DNA of 64,000 bases from Ophiura sarsii (taxonomy: Eukaryota > Echinodermata > Ophiuroidea > Amphilepidida > Ophiuridae): the NCBI GenBank assembly GCA_035610835.1, contig CM069444.1, positions 1 to 64,000 of the forward strand, given 5' to 3'. Below, piece by piece: positions 21,890 to 34,017 of the stretch. The notes beneath the pieces were generated by a model, which was given only the letters and a program-made list of their open reading frames with translations, was not told where the DNA came from and did no database searches. How positions within the stretch are numbered: position 1 is the first letter of the stretch; each line of letters begins with the position of its first letter. The position numbers and the translations under genes are program-made.

Positions 21890-23281
21890 ATGATCCAGTA
21901 CAAACCTTTCAGTTGTTTGTATTGTGAGAGATACTTCCACTCACTAGATAGACTGAAACGTCATTATGAAAGACATGTTAAGAAATATATCTCAAACACT
22001 CCCAATGCAATTGACAAACCGTATCAATGTGGATATTGTCAAAAGTGTTTTGCACATACGAGTACTTTGACAGACCATATTCGGGCTCATCACACACAAG
22101 AAAAGCCGCATCAATGTGAATATTGTCAAAAGTGCTTTGCACATACGAGTACTTTGACATACCATATTCGGGCTCATCACACACAAGAAAAGCCGCATCA
22201 ATGTGAGTATTGTCAAAAGTGCTTTACCCGACAGTATCACCTGACAAGACACGTGCGCACCCACACAAAAGAAAAGACGCATCAATGTGAATATTGTCAA
22301 AAGTGCTTTACAGAAAAGCATTCATTGATACGCCATATTCGCACTCACACTAAAGAAAAGCCATATCAATGTGAATATTGTCCAAAAATGTTTCGCATAT
22401 AAGAGTACTTTGACATACCATATTCGGGCTCACACAAAAGAACGGCCATATCATCAGTGCCACTTGTGTCAGAAATACTTTGTAAACTTGACTGACCATA
22501 TAAAGACGCATACAAAGGAAAAACCATATCAGTGTGAATACTGTGAGAAATGGTTCGCACGGAAAAATGATCTGACCAAACACATTCGTATTCACACAAA
22601 GGAAAAACCGTATCCATGTGATTATTGTCAGAAATGGTTCACACGGAAGAATGATCTAACCAAACACATTCGGACCCACACAAAGGAAAAACCATACGAG
22701 TGTGAATACTGCCAGAAATGCTTTGCACAGATGAATAACCTGAAAGCGCATTTTCGGATTCACACAAAAGAAAAACCATATCAATGTGAGTATTGTCAAA
22801 AATGTTTTTCTGAAAACAGTACCCTGACGGTGCATATTCGGACTCACACAAAGGAAAAGCCTTACCCATGTGATTATTGTAAGAAAAGCTTTGTACAAAA
22901 GACTGTCCTGAACAAACACATCCGGACACACACGAAGGAAAAGCCGTATCAGTGCGAGTACTGCCAGAAATATTTCTCACAGAAGAGTAACATGATAACT
23001 CACATTCGGACTCACCACAGAAGAAAAAACAATATCAATGTGAGCATTGCCATCAATGGTTTTCTGATAACAATGCTCTCACAGCACATATTCAAATTCA
23101 TACAAAGGACAAACCCTATCAATGTGAGTATTGTAAGAAATGCATCTCAACGAGGGGTAACCTGACAACACACATTCGGATTCACACAGATGAAAAGTCA
23201 TATCAATGTGAATTTTGTCAGAAAGACTTTCCACAAAAGCGTTACCTGTCAAATCACATTCGGCGCACTCACAAACAATAA
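21890..23281 (+). pseudogene. C2H2 zinc-finger gene ZNF2, left copy, two frame breaks
   Basis: This is the mirror of the intact right ZNF2 with the same 16-finger layout. An extra C near 22382 (ttgtcc before the A run) shifts the frame inside the sixth finger. A further extra C near 23015 and an extra A near 23029 restore it, so the last three fingers and the stop at 23279-23281 are again in the original frame. The region between reads normal fingers in the shifted frame. The total length is exactly 3 bases more than the right copy. Apart from this, about 8 residues differ. The ATG at 21890 is the first in-frame start. Base-calling errors in this arm are an alternative to real mutation, since two of the three changes lie at or next to short homopolymers. 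Confidence 0.85.
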
Positions 23282-23535
23282 ATGAGTAAACAATAAATGA
23301 GTAAACAATAAATGAGTAAACAATATATGAGTAAACAATAAATGAGTAAACAATAAATGAGTAAACAATAAATGAGTAAACAATAAATGAGTAAACAATA
23401 AATGAGTAAACAATAAATGAGTAAACAATAAATGAGTAAACAATAAATGAGTAAACAATAAATGAGTAAACAATAAATGAGTAAACAATAAATGAGTAAA
23501 CAATAAATGAGTAAACAATAAATGAGTAAACAATG
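23270..23535 (+). repeat. 15-bp minisatellite starting at the ZNF2 stop codon
   Basis: About 17 copies of caataaatgagtaaa, one of them altered to caatatatg. The first copy contains the ZNF2 stop. In the gene's frame each unit reads stop, ATG, AGT, AAA, CAA, and each carries the hexamer AATAAA. The right arm has only about two copies (45633-45665). Confidence 0.95.
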
Positions 23536-23789
23536 CAGTCTTCATAAAGGTAACTTTAATACCAGGTAATAACTTAACTCCATATTAACTATAGCTCCTG
23601 TAACGTTAACATATTCAATTGTACAATTGTATTAAACAAATTTCTTCTCTTAATTGTAAGGCATTGCTTGTGAAGATCGGTCAATGATTAAGAACGCTAC
23701 ACCGACAAGAATGAACCAGTTTTCATTTTACAGTTGGTTTTGAACACGCAAGACATAGACTATGGGACAAGACCTATAACTGCCCTGTA
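23536..23789. other. 3' flank of left ZNF2
   Basis: No gene. Mirrors about 45364-45632 with a few substitutions. Confidence 0.6.
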
Positions 23790-23868
23790 CAGACTATCCC
23801 AAAATGATTAGTACCCATCGATGCCCGAAGTTCAATAAATGTTTTCATCATCAAAATCAATGAGATTA
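23790..23868 (+). mobile_element. End fragment of mariner-like element G
   Basis: It reads cagactatcccaaaatgatt then gtacccatcgatg, matching the termini of G at 38810 and 41861 and the right-arm end at 45361. It is cut off by the F element that follows. Confidence 0.75.
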
Positions 23869-23972
23869 GGGACCGTTCATTATTTATGATGGAGGGGGGG
23901 TTGGGACAATTTCGAGACTTGTATGTTAAAATTACCTAACCCCCCCTACAGCTGAAACTGAAAATTACATGG

Positions 23973-24010
<38 letters not shown>

Positions 24011-24213
24011 TGCTAACCAGTAGCTTTTTACATTACAAAGGGTGGGTGGGAGGGTAACAAGGGTACCTGCTTTCGGACGACCCAAACTAACTCTTTTAAA
24101 ACCACCGATTTTAAAATGCTATAATAGAAGTTCAAACTAGAAAATCTAAAATATGTAGCATTCCAAAACAGAAAACTTTGATGAAGATGATTTAAAAGAA
24201 AATCAACTGAAGG
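23869..24213. mobile_element. Truncated copy of element F, running into the gap
   Basis: It begins gggaccgttcattatttatg, as F does at 36910. It shares the lines cagctgaaactgaaaa and gctaaccagta with the F interior (37675-37720, inverted). It contains a 35-base C run at about 23976-24010. The right arm has no F here. Confidence 0.7.
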
Positions 24214-24313
24214 NNNNNNNNNNNNNNNNNNNNNNNNNNNNNNNNNNNNNNNNNNNNNNNNNNNNNNNNNNNNNNNNNNNNNNNNNNNNNNNNNNNNNNN
24301 NNNNNNNNNNNNN
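24214..24313. other. Assembly gap (100 N)
   Basis: Exactly 100 unknown bases, a conventional placeholder for a scaffold join of unknown size. It lies 345 bases beyond the inner edge of the left arm. Confidence 0.99.
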
Positions 24314-25454
24314 GTCCACACTGTATTATAATACAAGTCTCACTCATAAATTTAAGGTTAGGATTGCTATCGAGCTTGAAGCAAACAAACTGATGAATAA
24401 ATCATCAAATTTCAAAATATATAATGCAGTTCTCATAAAATTAACTTATATAATTACTAGGTAATAAATAAACTCTCAAAATAATGGGGGGGGGGGGCTC
24501 AAGGAAGTAACTTTAGGAATTTTGTGAGTGCTGTAATTATTGAACTATGACTCAAATGTCTATAAAAGTACATTAGGAACACACCATTAGATACTCAGTG
24601 GGTGGGCGTTGCATGGAAGTTTAAAAAACACTTTGCCCACCAACCAGGAAAAGAAGAAAAAAAAGATGACTCACCCAACTCACCCAACTCAATATAAAGA
24701 AAAACAGTAAAACCTAAAAAACAACACTGTGCAGCCTTTGCTAAAAAAAATTAAAAAAAAAATTAATTCCGCCTACTTCGGTGGCCAAAAAAAAAATCCG
24801 ATCGACCCAACTTCCATGCCCTCCCCCTGAAAATCAAATGGTGCGTCCCTTATGTCTGTTATTCAACGAAAGCCGTTTAAAAACTATTGTACTTTTTTAA
24901 TTCACTATTGAGCAAAATCTGTGTTGATTTTTACAACACTTTTACCAATAAAGCCTATGGAGAGGGTGGTTCTAAAATGTTTACTCTCGTGTTTGCCAAG
25001 GATGGAGATATCGTTTATAACTGCACAAACAAATCATACTGGGTAGTTAATTTCCATTCTTTGGGTAGGCTTAATTAAATAAATAATTGGCGTTCGTTTT
25101 ATGAGTTTTGAAGTCAATTGATTTCATGGACTGTTTGCGACATGTGGGCGTAGCCAGGAGGCTTGTCATCCCGGGGGCACGAGGGTGGCGTGGGGTCCAG
25201 GGACCACCTTACCTAAGGGCCCCGGTAGGTGGACAAAGCCTCTGCTGCAGGTGATTAGGATTGGTATTGATTCCCCACGACGAGAAACGCCCTGAAATTG
25301 GAGATAAGTATATAAAACCCTTTAACTCCCTGAATTGTCAATTGCACCCCCCCCCCACCGAATGACCCTTGGTGCTGGGTTACCTGTAGCTACGCCGCCA
25401 ATGAATGCACACAACAAGATCAAATGACCGTTTCATTTCTTCCACATTTCTTTT
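24314..25454. other. No gene seen
   Basis: AT-rich sequence with short G and A runs. A possible small hAT-like element lies between gcgtagccaggaggc (25147) and gtagctacgccgcc (about 25386). This is weak. Confidence 0.4.
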
Positions 25455-25664
25455 TAATAAAGTTTAACGCTGCGCATGCGAGGTAAACAAAGTTGTTGAC
25501 AGAAATTTGAAACGTGCCTGTTGCCCCCTGGCTGTATCTCCCGCGCAAATCATATCGTGATTCGGTTTTCCCGCGATTGTTTTGTCTAGTGTGATTTGCT
25601 GCCCGTTGTTTCATTCTGTCATTTGACTGCATCCGTATCGGATCGTGCTCGGAAGTTAAATAAA
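25455..25664. repeat. 210-bp dispersed repeat, copy 1
   Basis: aataaagtttaacgctgcgc through ggaagttaaataaa is repeated at 33111-33319 with about one substitution (gattcgg versus gactcgg). The class is unknown; both copies begin and end in an AATAAA-like word. Confidence 0.85.
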
Positions 25665-26208
25665 AAATACAGAATTGCTTCGTCCGAGCTTCGGTTTCTG
25701 CACTTCAAGTTTATGAACTTTAATCGCTAAAATGCTAATATTTCAGTTCCGATACGATGAAGAAACTGGTTTTAGTCTTATATTCGAAGCTCGATGCTAC
25801 ACTTTTCTGGGCGCGATATTAGGAGAATCATAGCTCATGTCGGTCATCGCGTTATTCTTGTGTGGCGCTGTCTGCAACATTTCCAGCGGGCAAGCTACGG
25901 TGGAAAAAATCAATGGTTATACCAGTCGGAATCAACACCCAAGAGAGCCTGCAGTGTAGTATGTAATCAGATACATGTAGGTGATAATTATGCTATTTTA
26001 CAATAATTGATCAGGAGGTGCCTAGAATGTGTATTGTGTGCCAGTTTGTTGTCCTCGAGAGAGAGTTATCCCGTTTTAATCACGCGTCGCACACAGCTAT
26101 TACTTTCTAAATTGATCCCTGTTATTGTTGGTAGGACTAAAGTCATTGATGTGTCGGTCTTGTTTACCGGTTTTCATTAGGATTAAAAAATCAGGTCAAT
26201 TCGGGTTA
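25665..26208. other. No gene seen
   Basis: No recognised coding, RNA or repeat feature. This is the sequence into which the LINE at 26223 was inserted. Confidence 0.4.
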
Positions 26209-26222
26209 GGGCTATTATAATA

Positions 26223-27246
26223 GGTGTGGAGTCTGGAGTTCCCCAGGGTACCGTACTAGGTCCCCTGCTCTTTCTTGCATATATAAATGACCTCCCTGGC
26301 GAACTCCAGTCCACAGTGCGTCTATTTGCGGACGACTGCATTATTTACCGTCCAATAAAATCCACACAGGACTCACACAAACTGCAGCACGACCTAAACA
26401 AACTTGCTGAATGGGAGAAACGTTGGCAAATGTCATTCAATGCCAAGAAGTGTTTTGTTCTTCGTATCCCCAGCTCAAGAACACCGATTGTCACACAGTA
26501 TTCTCTAGGTAATGCCATTCTCCAAGAATCAACATCACATACCTACCTGGGGGTAGACATATCACAAAATCTGAAATGGGACTCACACATAAATCGTATT
26601 ACCTCCTCTGCTAGCAAAACACTTGGTTTTGTACGCCGGAACTTACACTCCTGTACCCGGGACACAAAAGCGTCTGCTTATACAGCCTTAGTAAGACCTA
26701 CGCTTGAGTACTGCTCCGCAGTATGGGATCCCCACACACAATCCCAAATAAAACAAGTGGGCAAAGTCCAACGGCGTGCAGCGAGGATGGTATATAATGA
26801 CTACGATTGGGAAAATCATACAAGCGTAACTAAACTAATGCGGGACCTGAAGTGGGACATGCTATCAACTAGACGGAAGACTGCAAGGCTTCTTATAATG
26901 CACAAAGCCATAGGGGGCACCTGGCCTTACCAGCCCAGGACTACTTTAAACCGGCTCTGAGGCGCTCTCGTCACACTCACATAAATTCATTTCAAACCCT
27001 ATCATCCAGGAAAGACTGTCATAAGTTTTCCTTTGTTCCCAACACAATTAGAGACTGGAACTCTTTACCACAGAACATCACCTCAGTAACAGATCTAGAA
27101 CCCTTCAGGACGGCAATACTAGACCACTACCGCAAACAAGATAAAGAAACCAAGGACTAAAACTGCATAGCATAGCGCACAACCATTCCTGCTCGGTTTG
27201 TCCCACAAGGGATGTTGAGCAGTATCCGAAAGAAGAAGAAGAAGAA
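26223..27246 (+). mobile_element. 5'-truncated LINE insertion with target duplications
   Basis: A 1024-bp insert ending in a (GAA)n tail, flanked by the 14-bp duplication GGGCTATTATAATA (26209-26222 and 27247-27260). This is the hallmark of target-primed reverse transcription. It carries the C-terminal part of a reverse transcriptase. Confidence 0.95.
26226..27160 (+). pseudogene. LINE reverse transcriptase, C-terminal part, one frameshift
   Basis: The first 244 codons read the reverse-transcriptase core from SGVPQGTVLGPLLFL through the catalytic FADD (near residue 35) and on through YLGVDIS and TLEYCSAVW, in the style of CR1/L2/Jockey-group LINEs. A frame break near 26945-26960 is followed in another frame by the usual tail (RRSRHTHINSFQ..., TIRDWNSLPQNITS) to a stop near 27160. 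The 5' end, including any endonuclease, is missing because the insert is truncated. Dead as a mobile gene. Confidence 0.88.
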
Positions 27247-27260
27247 GGGCTATTATAATA

Positions 27261-28404
27261 CCGATGCTGTATGACTGTAATAGGCTTAGGCCTATATAAA
27301 TAATTAAAGTCATTCATTGATCGTCGTCTCTACGCAAGATCTACTCAGAGCTGATCGACATGTTTATGTTGGTTTACGATATTATTGTAGGCATTTGCAC
27401 TTGTTTGGTGTACCAATCTTACATTTTATGCGCTATGGGTTTTTCCAATGAACTGTGACGTAGTTGTTATTTTGTGCGTGCTTTACTAATCTGAATCGAT
27501 TTTATACGCCAGCCTGCTTTTAATACCATTCAGTTTCGTTACACCAGGTTATGAGGGTTCTGTATTGAGATGATCGATGCGTTGAACTGAACAGTCAGTG
27601 TCTTACGTAATACCGTTAATAGGCATAGTATAGATATATTGATTTTATAATGAGTGTACAGCCGTCAACGAGTTGTTGATTTTATTTTCCGCTGGGTTCT
27701 TTTGATTAGGTAATAGTATTCCCTTACTCCATGGTACTCTAGACAATGCTAGTCGGTTTAAAAATAGGTTCACGGTTTCCATTCTCTTGACTCAATGTTC
27801 TAAGTTAAAGCCAAGGGTGATTATCCATCGATTTGTCGTTGGTTGATAACGTTATTTCAGTTTTGATTTTAATTGTGCAGTAATAAAGTGGTCATAATAT
27901 TATAGAGGGCGATATTTATTACTACGGGCTGTGCATAGCGGCCTTTTACCCTGGCCACTCTGCGATAGGATTCATTTAGCCCGCTTCGAGATTTGCTAAC
28001 AAATCAACAAATCTTTACATCACAGCTTACAGTTACAGTTTGGGAGTTGAGGGTTGAATCTGTAGGAGTTCAATTTGATGTCATCGTCGGGACGAAATTA
28101 ATTAGTACGGTTGCTGCTGAGCCTTTAAAATGGTTACGTCTGACGTTTATTATGGCATGAGTTTCCACACACACATAATCGTTCAAATAACACTTTCAGT
28201 TTGATGAAATAATCAGGCGATTACAGGTGATTAATCAGTCGATCTTTCCATAAAGTTGCAGCTGCGGGTAAGCTTTTAGCTCTCTGTGTCACTTGTCATC
28301 AGGCATGAGATGATTGGAAAAATAATAATAAGTTAATAAATAAAAATAAATGGAAAAAATATTAATAATAATAATTAAAAATAAATAAAATGAATTGATT
28401 ATTT
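27261..28404. other. No gene seen
   Basis: AT-rich sequence with no family recognised; ends in AAT-rich simple sequence. Confidence 0.45.
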
Positions 28405-28620
<216 letters not shown>

Positions 28621-28674
28621 GGAAAAAATTATTTTAAAATAATAATAATAATAAATAAATAAATAAATGAATTG

Positions 28675-29010
<336 letters not shown>

Positions 29011-31976
29011 GAAAAGAAAATAGGAATAGCTTGACAACAGAGTACTCTATGACGTTATGTTTGTCATTCAATTATTTGGTCTTTTCTGCATCTTGTTAAC
29101 GTTCTTCTTGCCTGTGTTATATCATGTCTATGGTCACGCGTTATGAACTCGCCTCCCAATAGGGTGGTGCCGTTACATTTTTTAGCTTCATGTTGTCATT
29201 TTCCTCAAATATTTTTAAAACCACAAAAGCTATCTCAACAAATTTGGTATCATTTTAAAGCCCTAATAACAAGCTATCTGCCTGCAAAATGGCATTGGTA
29301 TAGCTAATACAGAAAGGGAGATACAGCTGTTTGATGTTTGGGGACCAGGGGTGGTGCTGGAAGGGGTGTTTCTGGAAGGGGTGCCGCCTGTACAAACTCA
29401 ATGGGGATAATCCCATGCTTTGTTCTTTTTACAATAACTAGTCATCCCCTAATGTTAAAAACACAATTTTGGTCCCATTTCAAAGGATACTTAGTAGTCA
29501 TTAAGTATGTGGTTCAACAGACTTGTCAACTATTATTAACAACTAATTAATTATGGATAAGACAATGATCATCAGCTTTCTTCCTATTCGCTACACAGTC
29601 AACATGAATAATCAGCCTCAATTTACCGGATTTATAAAAATGACTATAACAGAAAAAGTTTTCAACCTATGATAGCAAAAGTATACATTTTTGGAAAGCT
29701 TGTAACTAGAGGAATTCAGAAATGCAGTTTATATCAGGGAAGGGTTCATCCTTAAACAAATATTTCTGAAAATTCTAAAAATATATAAAATAAAAATTTG
29801 AGATATTCACTAGCCGGTATAATTACCATACCGACGTAGTAACTTTGACAAATATATATCATCTAATGGGTAATTTCATGAGGAATTCAAATATGTAAAC
29901 AAAATAATGATAGGGATAGGTATACAAAATATATGGATCTCAAATTAAAAATTAAAAAACTCTGATATTTTCCGAACATTTCCGATCATACCATTTTAGT
30001 TCTTGGTCGTACTATAATTTTAATGACATATTTGGTTTCCTCATGCAATTTCCCTTCAGAAAATGTATACTTTTACTACCTCAGGGGGTATACAAGCAAA
30101 TATAAATGTGTAAAGTTAAATTCATGTCGCGAAAGCCAAAATCCGTGTGTAACGCGAAAGGAGGCGAGCTTAAAACACATGACCCTATATTTCTTCTATG
30201 TTTTGCTGCTGTTTGTTTCTGGCTTATCTCTTTCAGATAATTGTTATAAAGCTATCCATCAAGGTGCTGCGTCATACTTACACAATAGAATAATGGCTAT
30301 AGTTCAGTTACCGGGCCAGTCACCTACTCATATCCACCATTCCATCAACCATTCAACCACAACAGCAACAGCATCGATCACCTTTCTGGCCAATCTGCTG
30401 TCATCATAAACCAAACACCAAATGGAGGCAAGGTATCGAATTATAGTTTTGCCGTGGCTGGTCCATCATGGCAGGTTGACGCCTTCGGATGCATCAGTGT
30501 TTGTTTGTTTGTTTGTTTACACGGTCGGTCCATACGGGCACACTCTTGGGTCCAGGACCATGCTCAAGCAAGCAAATTGCTCGGGCCAGGCTTAAAAAGC
30601 CTATATAAGCATGCTGGCTGAATATGTTAGTCAAAGCATTGATGTCCGCCTCGTCAAGCCATATACATCAAGAAGCTTTTCTGTATTCAGCAGAAACTCG
30701 GAATGGGCAGTATTTTTCAATCACATCCGAGTCAAGGCATATTTAAATAATGGGATCTATCTATCTTCGTCAACCAAGCATCTGGAAACCATTTTTTGTT
30801 CAACCATAATATGAAGATGGGATCTGTAAATGCTAGCTAGGCGTCGGCAGATCGTGGACATGCGCACAAATGTTGGAATCTGCTCCCAGTATTTTTGCCG
30901 GCAGATTTAAAGGACCTCTTTACCGTTGCGTCAGTCCACACCGAATCTCGTTTCTTGAACTTCAAACCTGCTTGTAACCGGTCAGTAATTGGGTTAGTTT
31001 ATACAGCCCTAATTCAGGTATCGCACCGTTATATGGATATTATCTCTTATATTACAGTCCACAGTTTTAAATTATTTGAATATTATTGCTATGGTAGTGT
31101 CCTCTTTTGGATAATAATAATAATATAATAATACTATCTTTGCCTATGTATGTAGAGTGGTTTCAAAAGCGCTCACCTCACATATGATCAATACAATGTA
31201 CCCCATCCCCAGGCATCATACAAAAGTGAATGCAAGGAGATAGCTTTAATGTACAGAATATCAGTTACCGAACAATGAGTCGTGAGATTATGCTTGAAGG
31301 TTATGTGTTAATTGGTTTGGCTTTTCTCCATCTCTGTTTTATAATTAAACTAGTCACTAGTCAGTGCAAGCATGTATGGTCTTTGCGTTAATAGCGGCAA
31401 CAAAGGAAAAGAAGAAAAAAATGCTGATTATGTTATGTTCAATGCTTCCTCACGAGAGGGCCAACAATATTTATATTGGGAATTTCTATTAATAATGTCC
31501 ATTACCACTCGCTCGCATGTGTGAATTATAATTATAACATTTACAACTAAAATCATAATAGATTTTGTTTTGTTTTTTGAGCTGATTAAAATGTCTTATT
31601 GTATACAATTTTAAATTGTTAACACTTTGTGCTTTACGCCCCACACGGGGCCATTCTCATGATGTATTTCGGGAATGTTGAATATATTAGTCATTCAAAA
31701 TATTGTATTACAGATATTAATTAGCTTGTTTAGTAGACGATTTGCAGTTGAAGTCCGTGTTTATCTGAATGGTGGTTTGTCACTATACATGTAGTTTTTT
31801 CTGTAGATATGCGAACTTATTATAAAATTAAAATAACATTGCATGATCGCTAAATGCTCCACACTTTGCAGAATTTGCTATACAATCTAAAGCGAATAGC
31901 AGCTTTATACTATGCATTTCAATGTAACAGTTTGTCATCTTTAACGATCGGTTGGATTTGAAAAAAATGCTACATG
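29011..31976. other. About 3 kb without a supportable gene
   Basis: Open frames here (longest 128 codons at 30023-30409) resemble no family I know. A TATA-like word, cctatataag, lies at 30600, upstream of a 67-codon frame, but nothing else supports a gene. A (TTTG)n stretch lies at about 30500-30518. Confidence 0.45.
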
Positions 31977-32375
31977 CGTGATGGTAATGGGTGATGGTAA
32001 TACGTGTTGGTAATGCTTGATGGTACTGCGTGATGATAAGGCGCGATGGTTATGAGTGATGGTTATGCGCGATGGTAACGCTTGATGGTAACGCTTGATG
32101 GTAATGCTTGATGGTAATGCGTGATGGTAATGCGTGATGGTAATGCGTGTTGGTAATGCTTGATGGTACTGCGTGGTGTTAATGCGTGATGGTAATGCTT
32201 GATGGTACTGCTTAATGGTGCTGCTTGATGGTACTGCGCGTTGGTAAGGCGTGATGGCAATGCGTGATGGCTATGCGTGATGGTTATGCGTGTTGGTTAT
32301 GCGTGATGGTTATGCGCGATGGTAACGTGTGATAGAAATGCGTGATAGAAATGCGTGATTGTTATGCGTGATAGT
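31977..32375 (+). repeat. 13-bp minisatellite
   Basis: About 30 degenerate copies of a unit like atgcgtgatggta, with variants gcttgatgg, gcgcgatgg and gcgtgttgg. Confidence 0.92.
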
Positions 32376-32518
32376 AACGTTTGGCTATGTTTTGCACGAA
32401 TAGGGCATCTTTTTACTAAGTCCCGTTCTTGTTTTTTGGGGCAGCCACTAGAAACCGCATCTTTTGTTGAGTCCCGGGGGGGGGGGGGGGGGTCTTTTAT
32501 TTGGGGCAATCCCCCTTT

Positions 32519-33110
32519 AGGGTCTTGTTGGGGTGTTTTGCTTATGGGGGTCGTTTTAAGCCTCAAATTGTTGTATTTTCGTCATAAAATTGGAAAAATG
32601 AATGAGGTTAGCTCATTGGTGTTTACAAAATGTAATAAACTATTACATGTAAATTAAAATGATATATTTGATAAATGGAATGAATGTAGATATTAATCTC
32701 TTTGGCAGGAGATCATTTACTGGTATAATATCTGTATTCAAATTACACCGACCTGCTTTGGTGTAGGCATATATTTGTGACTTGCACTATTTACAAATTA
32801 AGATTACAATGACAGGCTTCGGAATTGCAGGTTAGAAAATCATTTCCTTACAGAGTCTAGTTTGAAGTTTGAACACTCGATATTCAAATATCGCAGTTAA
32901 AGTGTAAGTCCGGAGTCATTCAAATGGCTTGGTACATTTTAAGGAGCTAAAATATCACCTGTCATATTGGTAATTGCTGAAAATGTTGGAAGATTGATTG
33001 TGTGTGCGATCATGGTCAAGACTATGGCCATGACGAATAAATTGCTTGAGCGGTTGCAGTCAAATGCTACCAATACCAACCTGTCGTTTCGTGTCAAATT
33101 TTCTGTTGAC
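32519..33110 (+). repeat. 590-bp direct repeat, copy 1
   Basis: ggggtgttttgcttatgggg through ttttctgttgacaat is repeated at 34018-34609 at about 98% identity. A 6-base indel lies near 32662 (attaca only in copy 2). No coding content recognised. Confidence 0.9.
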
Positions 33111-33319
33111 AATAAAGTTTAACGCTGCGCATGCGAGGTAAACAAAGTTGTTGACAGAAATTTGAAACGTGCCTGTTGCCCCCTGGCTGTATCTCCCGCG
33201 CAAATCATATCGTGACTCGGTTTTCCCGCGATTGTTTTGTCTAGTGTGATTTGCTGCCCGTTGTTTCATTCTGTCATTTGACTGCATCCGTATCGGATCG
33301 TGCTCGGAAGTTAAATAAA
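33111..33319. repeat. 210-bp dispersed repeat, copy 2
   Basis: See copy 1 at 25455. It abuts exactly the 3' edge of the 590-bp repeat, as though inserted or joined there. Confidence 0.85.
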
Positions 33320-33789
33320 ACCCACCCACCACTCCCATTTATTTAAGCTGGAGTAAGTCTGGGGGTAAGCTAAACTATTTGGGTAATGTTTTTGCAGCTT
33401 AAGCTGGTTTGTGCTCCACATGGTCCTGTTTATCGTTTTTGCCCGAGGTGACCATATTGCTAAAGGGGACGATATTCCGCAGTCCAATAAATCCGAAATA
33501 AAACCGGCGATCTGCATTGGGTTGTTGTGCATAGGTGGGGCGTCGCTGCCTATTTTTGCAATGCAGTTACGCCATGTGGGGGCATGCGGTTGTAAAATCT
33601 TTCCTGGCACCTTGAGTGGCGGCCTTGATGGCCACGTGCATGGAGCCTTTCGGTCCGCAGGCAAGCTTTCATTAAGGGAATGTATTCGGCGGTCTTGGAA
33701 TCAGAACCCTTCAAGATTTGTATGCAGTTATAAATCATTCCTGGCTTGGTATTTTTGCGGTAGGGCTACCATTGTATTGCTCCGGATAA

Positions 33790-33985
33790 GCCGCATTTAG
33801 GGCGAGTACACATGCATGTGTTTTTATGACAGCCCTGCCTATCCGCGAACTATTGCTAAGTGGAGGCATAGGCTTAGAAGGTTACAGCCGCATTTAGGGC
33901 GAGTACACAAACATGAGTTTATTGACAGCCCTGGCTATCCGCGGACCAACGATAAAGTGGAAACATAGGTTCAGAAGGTTAAGCA
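33790..33985 (+). repeat. Tandem duplication, unit about 98 bp, two copies
   Basis: Two units each begin ccgcatttagggcgagtaca and contain gacagccctg.ctatccgcg and agaaggtta. They have diverged by several substitutions. Confidence 0.8.
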
Positions 33986-34017
33986 ATTAGTGGCGATCGG
34001 CTATGGTTCCGAGGCTG

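Larger units (their letters stand above)
2692..23868 (+). repeat. Left arm of giant inverted repeat
   Basis: This arm pairs in reverse complement with 45287-64000. Anchors are 2692-2720 with the last bases of the window, 3161-3430 with 63270-63539, ZNF1 with ZNF1, L with L, and ZNF2 with ZNF2. Similarity by eye is about 99% in the outer 2.7-4.3 kb and visibly lower around 9.4 kb. Left-only insertions add about 10 kb and right-only insertions about 7.8 kb, which accounts for most of the length difference between the arms. Confidence 0.95.

Noticed and set aside
23270..23535. CRISPR-like array
   Set aside because: The units are directly contiguous 15-mers with no spacers, in an animal-type genome. 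The 13-bp array at 31977 is rejected for the same reason.
23249..23545. 98-codon minus-strand frame of repeated HLLFT
   Set aside because: It is a read-through of the 15-bp minisatellite.
30611..30814. Small gene behind the TATA-like word at 30600
   Set aside because: No domain, no homologous copy and no other promoter or splice support.
33311..33800. Overlapping frames of 117 and 129 codons on opposite strands
   Set aside because: Neither resembles a family I know, and the region is a patchwork of duplicated repeats.
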